Below the pieces are notes generated by a model. The model saw nothing but the letters and a program-made list of their open reading frames with translations, was not told the DNA's origin and did no database searches. Both the position numbers and the translations under genes were made by a program. From Simmondsia chinensis (Eukaryota > Streptophyta > Magnoliopsida > Caryophyllales > Simmondsiaceae): a stretch of 64,000 nt of DNA. Shown here piece by piece: positions 56,081 through 64,000 of this stretch. Location of the stretch: contig JAGTTD010000014.1 in NCBI GenBank assembly GCA_018398585.1, positions 21,885,387 to 21,949,386 on the forward strand, written 5' to 3'. Numbering within the stretch: position 1 is the first letter of the stretch; each line of letters opens with the position of its first letter.

Positions 56081-57585
56081 CTTTAGGTAACGCCCCCAAA
56101 CGTTATACCGAATAGGCTTAAGTTAAAAGGGCGCTACATGGCCGTACTATGATGTAGTCCCACATCATAGTAAGAAGCCCAAAAACTTACAAACTAAAAC
56201 ATTCTCAAAAATTCATAATAAATAGCAGCTCGTCTACACTGCATCAAAACTAATCAAATATAGAAGAGTCCAATAGCGCGGAAGCTCAAATTACAATGTC
56301 TCATATATTCTATAGTATTCTACTACAAATTTCATTTACTACTTAAACTATGCAAGATAACTAATTCTCGAGGTTGGGAGCTGCTCCGTCTTTTCTTCCT
56401 TCAGGAATGTGCCATGACTTACTAATCCGGAAAATAAATTAATTGGGTGAGCAAACAACGAGCTCAGCAAGTATACCGTACACCCTACCCGGATCAGGCA
56501 TATTATTTAAAACAAATAGAATTCCAATCGAAGCTAGTTAAAATCATTTTATCAGAAAAATTCCCATTTTGGTAGCACATATCTCTTGTTTACAAGAGCT
56601 CTTTTGATAAAACTTACAGATGAAACGAAAACTACGGCCGGTATTATTCCCGCGACAGGGTCGAAATCGACGTTCACATTTCAGATATTCGAACCGGTTC
56701 TAAGTCGACAGATCCGCTAGGATCGAACATAGATCTATGTGCCGGTATTATTCCCGTGACAGGGTCACAGATCGACTTTCACATTTTCACATTTCACATT
56801 TTATCGTCGATAGACCCCGGAGGGTCAACGTAGTTATCTGTAAGCTCTTCCCATAAAATCTTTTAATTCAAATAGCAAGTTCACAATAGTTCCTTTCGCA
56901 TACTCACAAGTACAATTTCTTTCAAGATTTACATGTTTAAACATCAATTCAATGTATAAATCAGTACAATTCAAACTACATTTTAACACATCAAACAATA
57001 GTAGGAATCACATATTTAAACAATAAATCAACGTATAAATCGGTACATGTTAAATCAAAAGAGTATAAATCACACAATTAGCCAAATATATATATGCCTG
57101 AACCTACTTTAACAAAATAATAAACCATTGAAATATAAGTCTCACATATAAACCTTTACAAATCAGATTTTTTGTATATAAACAAGTAGGGGGAGTGGTA
57201 TACTTACATTTACTAACGTTTAATCCAAAAGTTGAACTCCTATTACGGGTTAGCATCGGATCCTATCAAGCTAGAATCGAAATTTAGGGTTTGACGAAAA
57301 AAAAGAGAGAGAGAACGAGAGAGAGAGAGAGGCGCAGGGGAGAGGGAGAGTTTTGAGAGGGTTTTGGGAGGGGGGGTCTTCACGGGCGCCCTTCCTTTCC
57401 TTTTTTTTTTATTATTTATATATATATATATATATACACCTTTACCTATTTTAATTACTTTGATACTACTAATGGACTCCTTTCTGATAATTAATTCATA
57501 AATTCATTTATAATCCAATCGAAATAATAGCAAATTTTAATCGTATTATAATACCTAGCCTAATTTAATTAGACTGGGTATTACA
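56081..57585 (-). repeat. Gypsy D 5' LTR
   Basis: 1505 bp, partner of 49874-51380. Confidence 0.9.
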
Positions 57586-57703
57586 TATATGGCCAAAACC
57601 CACAGCATAAAGTGGTCATCTATACCACATTCTTTAAGTTAAGAACATCCAAATATTTTTTGTTTGAATAATAACAAAATATAATTATTATATAGAAATG
57701 AAT
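57583..57703 (+). repeat. 121-bp direct repeat at right edge of gypsy D
   Basis: Copy of 49750-49870. Its first three bases overlap the LTR end ACA. Confidence 0.85.
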
Positions 57704-60449
57704 AAATGATTATTTAATAACAACGAATAATTTTTATGTAAGAAATACACATCACTCGAGCATTGCACGGAAAAAACCTAGGTTATTTTAATTAATTGTT
57801 GTGACGTTGTTTTGAGCCTTTTTTTTTTTTTTTAATATTTAGCATTCTGTTTAATATTTTATTTTTTTATTATTTTAATATAGAATGTGAAAAGTTTAAT
57901 TTATGTAGGTTTTTTGTTGAAACATCTTTTTATATTTTTCTTTCATTTTAGTTGTTCATATAGAAGATCACGAGTTTGTTTTTTCATTTTTTATATTTCT
58001 AAATTATTGATTTATTTTGGTTTCAATTGTTCTATTTTAATTTTTTATTTAATTATGATCTGTTGGTCTTAATTGATTTGGTTTTGATTTTTAATTTAAT
58101 TACTAACTTTTAAGTAAGAGGTTTGTTTTAGTTTTAGTTATTTTGTTTTTGATTATTGTTGTTACTATTTTAATGTTGATAGAGAAGAGTTCAGTTTATG
58201 TGATTTTTGCTAAAACTTTTTCTTTATATAGACAGTCAAGAATTTATCCTTTTCTTTTTATGATTTTTGATTTACTAGTTTGTTTTGGTTGTAATCCATT
58301 TTCTATTTTTTTTTTTAATTATTTTCTTTTTTATTGTTTTTTTATTATTTTTTTGCTATAGTTGGTTTATTTTTATTTTTAATTTAATTATTGTCTTGCA
58401 ATTTATTGGCTTGTTTTGATTTTAAGTGTTTTGTTTTTTTTTTTTATTTTTAATTTAATTATTGTCTTTCAATTTACTAGGAGTCATGCCAGTGCTTTAT
58501 TTTGTAAATTTTCATAAGAACCATTTTTAGTATTATTTTCCTTTAAAAATATTTGGAAATATTAATTTTAGCATTTTTAGTTGAGAAAGCTTTTTTTTTT
58601 TTTTTATATATCTCTTTAAAAAACCCTTAGGTAGGTGTATTAAAAAGGAATAATATTTCAATAGAATTAAAAAATAAATATTCATTGAAAGGGAAAGGAA
58701 AAGGAAAAATATAATTAAATTAATATAAAGTATTTTTTTGAATAATATTTTTTTATATTTTAAATTTAAAAATATTTAGTGTTTCTTTTTATGATTTGTA
58801 ATTCATATCTTTAACTTAAAAATATTCCTTACAATTTCAAACTTTATTTTGCATATAAATTTTCTTTTTGAAGATCTATTTGACACAATATTGGCTATAC
58901 ACATTGTCAATAGTATTTTGTGTGAATATTATATTTCTATTTTGTATAGTAAAATTTTTGATATATTTTGATTTGAAAGTGATTTAATGTTTTCAAAATA
59001 GAATTGAAATCAATATGTTCCCCTAAATATTATTTTTTACAATTTAATAATTTAATTCTTTGATTAGACAATGAAGGGTGATATGGTAGACATAATTTGT
59101 TGAACATTTCAACAGTAACTCTGTGTATATTTTATAATTCTAATATTATACAATAATATATTTGATATATTTGAATTTAAAAAATTGATTGTATCTTAAA
59201 ATAAATTTACAACCATGTCCTTACATATATATCCTTTTTTTAAATTTTAAATTTTAATTTGTACACGAAATATGATGTTATAGTCAGAATACGTTTGAAT
59301 ACATATTTGGCATTATTTAAGAATTGTTTTTATAAAAATGCCAAAATTATAATTTTCCACTACAATATTTTCATTACATTTGAATATGGAGAACATTATT
59401 ATTTGTAGATCTATATCTTTAACTGACACATTGGTCTTTGTTTGCAATTTAAAAGTATAATTTCTATGAAAAGATTAGAAGTGATGATTGGCATAATTTG
59501 TTGTACATCTTTGTAATGTTTGAATAGTTTTTTGATTATTTGTTATATATAATTTCAATTTTGTATAGTTACATTTTTGGTATGTTATAATTTATAAAGT
59601 GTTTATTATTTCTTGAAATGAACTTGAATTCATATGCTTACCTTAATTTTTGAACAATTCAAACTTTTAATATGCAAATTACATATAAAAATTAAAACAA
59701 TGATATAATATGCATAATTTAAAGTATTTCAAGACTATTAGTATTTCAATGTTTTAGTTCTGCTTTTGTATGCACATTTGGAAGTCTAATTTTTATATAA
59801 ATATAAATGTTCTAGTTCAAATTTTATGCAATAACATTTTGGTATATTCTAATTTGTAAAGTGCTTACTAAATTTTGAAATAATAGACATGTACACATAT
59901 TTTCAATCGTTTCTATGGGATTTTTATATAAGTATCATAATTCTATTTTTGTAAAATAATAATTCTATATTTTTATAGCTTTCATATTCTGTATTATATT
60001 AATATTATTGGCATAAATCAGCCAAAGAAAAAATGACCAACTCCTCACGTAAAACCATGTAGCGAGATCCATCTCTCCCGCTCCCTATCGCGATGAATGC
60101 GTTTTTGAGGTTACTCGTCTGTGCTGTTTTTCTGTAATATTTTTGGGCGTACGTCGGCACCACCCATTAAACGACGATGAGAGTCGACATTAGCCTATAG
60201 TGGTGGCAGGTTAAGGTCAGACCGTTTGTGAGGCCTAGTTGGGAATATGTAAACGTTCTTACCTTGTGCTCCTGGTGGTATTTGGTTTGTGGGTTCTTGT
60301 TGTTTGCCTGGATTTTGGCTCTGATGTGTTGTTGCTGCAGCATTGTTGGTCTTCTCGTTGTTGTGGGTTTAAATATTTTGCGTTTTGGTTGTGTGATTAC
60401 AAAATTTGACCTGATAGGAATAGCTATTTTTTCCCTTATTTATAATTGA
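57704..60449. other. T-rich noncoding DNA
   Basis: No gene recognised. A Helitron-like 3' stretch (GAGCATTGCACGG ... AACCTAGG) lies at 57757-57782. 57800-59950 is T-rich, with loosely repeated phrases. A GC-richer patch at 60045-60250 has one short hydrophobic frame (60228-60449), which I do not recognise and do not call. Confidence 0.45.
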
Positions 60450-60735
60450 GCAGTTAGTTTGTTTTCATTTCAGTCACATAAGTTTAATATAATTTAATAT
60501 TATAATTAATTTGGGTGCATTTAATTTTTTGAAACGGACTATAAATTTTGTTTGCAATTCTCTCATGAAATTATTATTATTTTTTTTTTACTCTCATGAA
60601 ATTAAGCAATTAGTTTGTTTTCTTTTCAATTATGCAAGTTTAATATTATAATTAATTTGAATGCATTTAATTTTTTGAAATTGAATATAAATTTGTTTGC
60701 AATTCTGTCATCATGTATTTTTACTCTCATGAAAC
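60450..60735 (+). repeat. Tandem duplication, unit about 135-150 bp
   Basis: Both copies run from TTAGTTTGTTTTC through AATATTATAATTAATTTG and TGCATTTAATTTTTTGAAA to ACTCTCATGAAA. Confidence 0.7.
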
Positions 60736-60932
60736 TAATTAAGGCCTTAAGGTTTAGGAGGAAGCCGAGCCATTAATTGAGGCCTTAAAATGCATTCTTG
60801 AAATATTAGTGTGGGAAGATGAATGGTTGCGTGATGAGATTGTAGTATTTAGGAATTGGAGGACTTTAGAGAAATGAGGCACTTTGCAATAATAGATAGG
60901 ATAGATGGATAGAAAGATAGATGATGATGATG

Positions 60933-61200
60933 ATGATGATGACAACAACAACAACAAATGCTATTAATGAGGTTTTAGGAGCCACTTTTAATGTCATAAG
61001 GACTCTTTTCATCATTGGGGGTATATTAAAGGACTTGCTCTCAAATTGTAGGGACAACAACAACAACAACAACAATAAATGCTATTAATGAGGTTTTAGG
61101 AGCCACTTTTAATGTCATAAGGACTCTTTTCATCAATGGGGTTATATTAAAGGACTTGCTCTCAAATTGTAGGGATTGAGATTTGATGGATTTTATAAGG
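60933..61200 (+). repeat. Tandem duplication with CAA repeats, unit about 117 bp
   Basis: Two copies, each started by a run of CAA triplets and containing AGGAGCCACTTTTAATG and GGACTTGCTCTCAAATTGTA. A single relative is at 43863-43990. A GAT microsatellite precedes the array at 60920-60942. Confidence 0.75.
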
Positions 61201-61746
61201 AGTTGGTACTCCATACTTTATTTTGTCTTTCCACACTTTATTTTATCTTTCCATGTAAATGAAATTAGAGGTAAGTTTTCTTTTCCATACTTTATTTTAT
61301 CTTTTGAGTGGGTATAATTTTCGAATGAATGAAATTTATTTTCATTACTCTTTTTTTTTTTGTTTTTTTTACTATGAAATTAGAAGCAAAGGCCTTATTT
61401 GAATTTTAGAAAAAGATCTACATTTTCAAAAAAAATAATATTTTTAGTTCAAAAATTCTATTTTTTTATTTTTTATTTTATGAATTATATGTCTTCTCTA
61501 TAATTGTTTGATTTAGTTTTCTTGTCAAATATCATTGTACTCCTCTTAAGTAAATAGAGTAGTGACACTTTTTATAAGTAAAAGTTGATTTAACTCTTAA
61601 CTATTTTTTTGAAGAAACATTGGTTTTTTTGTGAAAAAAGTTTTAGCATAATATTTTTTAAAATCTTTTATTGAAAATTTGTGTTCTTTTCCAAATTTTT
61701 GATTGATTTTTTTTGGAGAAAGTTTTTAGCACAACAGTTTTTCAGA

Positions 61747-61782
<36 letters not shown>

Positions 61783-61790
61783 TAGATTTT
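61201..61790. other. AT-rich noncoding DNA and microsatellite
   Basis: No gene. Ends in a (TA)n(CA)n microsatellite at 61748-61782, just before the LTR of chromovirus E. Confidence 0.5.
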
Positions 61791-62047
61791 TGTTATGTAT
61801 AATAATACTTCATCTAGTAAAATTGTCAATTGATAGTGTGGATTCAATAAACATGTAATCTCTTGTGCTTAGGGAAGTATAAATAAGGGGCTTTGTAATC
61901 ATTTGAGAGACTAATGACAAAATATCTACTCTCTCATTATAATTCTCTCATCTCCTTCTTCTAACTCTCTCTCTCATCTAACCCTCTTTCTTCAATCTAT
62001 CAAACCCTAACCCTAATTCTTGGATATAATCTTAATTGATTGTATCA
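61791..62047 (+). repeat. Chromovirus E 5' LTR
   Basis: 257 bp from TGTTATG to TTGTATCA. The CT-rich end with CTCTCATCTAACCC is shared in style with the RRM elements. A primer site TTGGTATCAGAT follows at 62049-62060. Confidence 0.7.
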
Positions 62048-62087
62048 TTTGGTATCAGATTCCGGTTACATGCTGCGTTTGTGATCA

Positions 62088-63577
62088 ATGGCGGATGGTA
62101 CTCAAAGCACCGCTGAATTGCGACGCCTAGAGACTTGATTGGACGACATCGAGAGCCGTATTGATGGGCGACTCAATGAAATAGATGAAAGATTTCAGGT
62201 GGTTATGTCTGATATTGCATCGATGAAGCAAGAGCAAAGTCAGATGATGGAGATTCTTCGTGAATTGCAACAAATAAGCGTCAAGGCAATGGGCTTCTTG
62301 TTCGGCCATCTACGTTGCCACCGCCGCCGCCTCCACCGGTAACCATCTCGACTCCGACCTTTGGTATTGAATCATCCACCACTTCTCCTTATCAATTTCA
62401 TACTCGTTTGTCCAAGATTGATTTCCCTCATTTTTTCGGTGGTCTTGAAATCAAGAATTGGGTGTAGAAAGTAGAACAATTCTTTGCAATTGATACTACT
62501 CCTCCTTCGGCACAAGTAAAATTAGCCTCTATGCATCTTGAGGAGAATGCTCTTGAATGGCGTCGTTCTTTCCTCAAAACCCTACCTAGGCCAATTGAAG
62601 ATGTTATGTGATCCGAATATTCTTCCTTATTAATACAGAGTTTTGGCCATACTTATGAGGATCCAATGGCCAATTTAATGAACTTGCATCAAACCAGTAG
62701 TGTGTCGGCCTATCAAGCTCAGTTTGAACGCTTGGTGCCTCGCCTAAACTTGTCCGAGGAGTACTTAGTCTCATGTTTTTTCACGGGCCTTAAAGACTCG
62801 ATTCGTTATCCTGTCTTGATGTTACAACCGCACACCATACAACAAGCCTCACAGTTATCCCACTTACAAGAGGACCATTTGCTTTCCGGACAATGATCAT
62901 CGTTACCCGGTGCATCTACACAATCCACTTCCCGTGTGTCGACCATCGTTGGTTCTGTCATCCGGTTCAGTGGTGCACTCTTCATCTGATTTGGGGACTA
63001 CTTCTTGTAGTATTAAACGTGAAGAGTGTACAATAGTCGCGGCTGAAATTGAGGATCTTCAAGAAAAAGGACTTTGTTTCTTTTGTTATGAGCCATTTGT
63101 CCCAGGGCACATGGAGTATGTAAAGTAAAGAACCCGCAGTTGCATATGCTTTGTGGGGCACCGGATGACCCTCCTGAGGAGGATACTGAGGATTTCCTTG
63201 TGAACAATATGGATACCATGATCGAGGACATTCCCCATATTTCATGTAATGCTTTAGCTGGCATCTTAGCATCTAGTACTATGTGCAACACGGGTTATCA
63301 TCGATGTAAGCCACTTCACATTCTTGTGGACAGTGGTAGTACACATAACTTTCTTGTTCGTGGGAAAGCTTGTTGGTCGGGTTGTGATCCAGTGCCTATT
63401 TCACCGACTTCGGTGGCAGTGGCGGATGGGAATTGGATTCAATGCCGCGAAATGTGTCGTGATTTCAGTGGAGTGCTCAAGGTACGGGTTTTGTATGTGA
63501 TGTCCTCATTGATTTGGGAGGTTGTGATGTGGTGTTGGGGATCCAATGGCTCACATCACGGGTTATCATCGATGTAA
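62088..63577 (+). pseudogene. Chromovirus E gag and protease
   Basis: ATG at 62088 (MADGTQSTAELRRLE), with a stop 15 codons on. The coiled-coil part GRLNEIDERFQVV follows, then a Pro-rich stretch, LSKIDFPHFFGGLEIKNWV and a stop, then ASMHLEENALEWRRSF and YQAQFERLVPRLNLSEEYLV. These are the capsid blocks of chromovirus gag. After a damaged region comes LVDSGSTHNFLVRGK, the protease site with its Asp intact. Several stops and shifts make it dead. The RT is not present in the window. Confidence 0.75.
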
Positions 63578-63595
63578 GCCACTTCACATTCTTGT
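63289..63595 (+). repeat. Exact 39-bp direct repeat in chromovirus E
   Basis: 63289-63327 and 63557-63595 are the same, base for base, starting CACGGGTTATCATCG. The second copy interrupts the protease region and forms the edge of the remaining element. Confidence 0.8.
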
Positions 63596-64000
63596 AGTAT
63601 TTGAACCTTGCAGGAAATACTAAGCCGGGCATGTAGCTAGAGCTTGAGTTCAGCTTGTCCTTACGAACCCCATCTCATATCGAACTCCTATTTGATGAAT
63701 ACACTCATTGACCAAATTCTTCGAAAACATAATTGGCGCCGTCTGTGGTAAGGATCACTAGCTCACGACTAGCTTGATGTTTCTTGTAAGGCTCAAACAT
63801 CTTAAGGGTCAAGCAAGGTAATTTTTAGTATTTTTCAAGTTCCTTGGCCTTCTCTATAAAGGCTCGCCTAAACAAAAATTCAAAAAGGAAGTTTGATTGA
63901 ACAAGTTTAAGTGTGGCTGCACCATTTACGCCCCTTTTCATTATTTCTTTGGAATAAAATCTGAAAAATAATCATAGGAACCTAGAGCTCTTTAAGAGAT
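63596..64000 (+). mobile_element. Start of another LTR retroelement (partial)
   Basis: TTGGCGCCGTCTGTGG at 63733-63748 is a primer-binding site of the kind used by many plant Ty3/gypsy elements of the Tat/Athila side. The sequence before it, to about 63596, would be the LTR end. The LTR start is not determined, and no coding region is reached before the window ends. Confidence 0.5.

Larger units (their letters stand above)
49874..57585 (-). mobile_element. Tekay-type Ty3/gypsy chromovirus (gypsy D)
   Basis: Two long LTRs (1507 and 1505 bp, about 97-98% alike by eye), a primer site against the 5' LTR, and gag-pro-RT-RNase H-integrase order with a C-terminal chromodomain. LTR ends are TGTAATAC on the minus strand and CTAAAG next to the primer site. 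There is no clear 5-bp duplication. A 121-bp direct repeat lies at both edges instead. The LTR likeness makes it the youngest element in the window, but its coding region has several stops. Confidence 0.9.
61791..63595 (+). mobile_element. Chromovirus E (Ty3/gypsy), 5' part only
   Basis: LTR, primer site, gag and protease in the plus direction. It breaks off at about 63595 in the protease region, where another retroelement begins. The LTR start TGTTATGTATAATA and end TTGTATCA, the leader before ATG and the gag N-terminus resemble those of the RRM element at 32740-34505. It is therefore the likely autonomous relative of those elements. Confidence 0.75.

Noticed and set aside
60228..60449. A short hydrophobic protein
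   Set aside because: 73 codons, no known motif, T/G-rich DNA and no promoter or homologue recognised.

Overview
The window is repeat-dominated nuclear DNA of a flowering plant, probably a eudicot. The evidence is nested Ty1/copia and Ty3/gypsy (chromovirus) LTR retrotransposons primed by initiator-Met tRNA, an RTE-clade LINE, 5S-headed SINEs, hAT-like and foldback elements, and one recognisable host gene of the plant DUF1685 family. I make no species claim. About half the window is identifiable transposon sequence. The rest is AT-rich noncoding DNA with local duplications. I saw no tRNA gene, functional rRNA gene, CRISPR array, bacterial sequence or organelle insert.

Layout: 1-3041 is AT-rich noncoding. 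3042-18247 is a DNA element with long terminal inverted repeats (about 1.2 kb when emptied). It has been invaded by a 5S-headed SINE (about 3628-3845) and by a Sirevirus-like copia element on the minus strand (4188-17952, TSD TGTTT). A second copia (Copia A) sits inside the left LTR of that element and was later cut by an inversion that split its RNase H. 18248-27530 is noncoding, with two 5'-truncated LINE tails that have target duplications and a cluster of six MITE/foldback elements embedded in TA microsatellites. 27780-29750 and 32740-34505 are two decayed non-autonomous LTR elements carrying an RNA-recognition motif that resembles polypyrimidine-tract-binding protein. Between them lies the first exon of a DUF1685 gene (30690-31254, minus strand). 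34857-37668 is a hAT-like element interrupted by an RTE LINE with a perfect 16-bp target duplication. 38302-43431 is an Ale/Retrofit-type copia (152-bp LTRs, TSD GTAAT). 49874-57585 is a Tekay-type chromovirus with a chromodomain and LTRs of about 1.5 kb, flanked by 121-bp direct repeats instead of a 5-bp duplication. 61791-63595 is the 5' part of another chromovirus, whose leader and gag N-terminus match the RRM-carrying elements. The window ends in the primer-binding site of yet another element.

How the parts relate: the RTE LINE 3' tail is shared by the 5S-headed SINEs, which suggests a LINE/SINE partnership. The chromovirus at the right end shares its leader, gag N-terminus and priming site with the RRM elements, so it looks like their autonomous relative. 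All retrotransposon coding regions seen carry stops or frameshifts, so none appears able to move by itself now.
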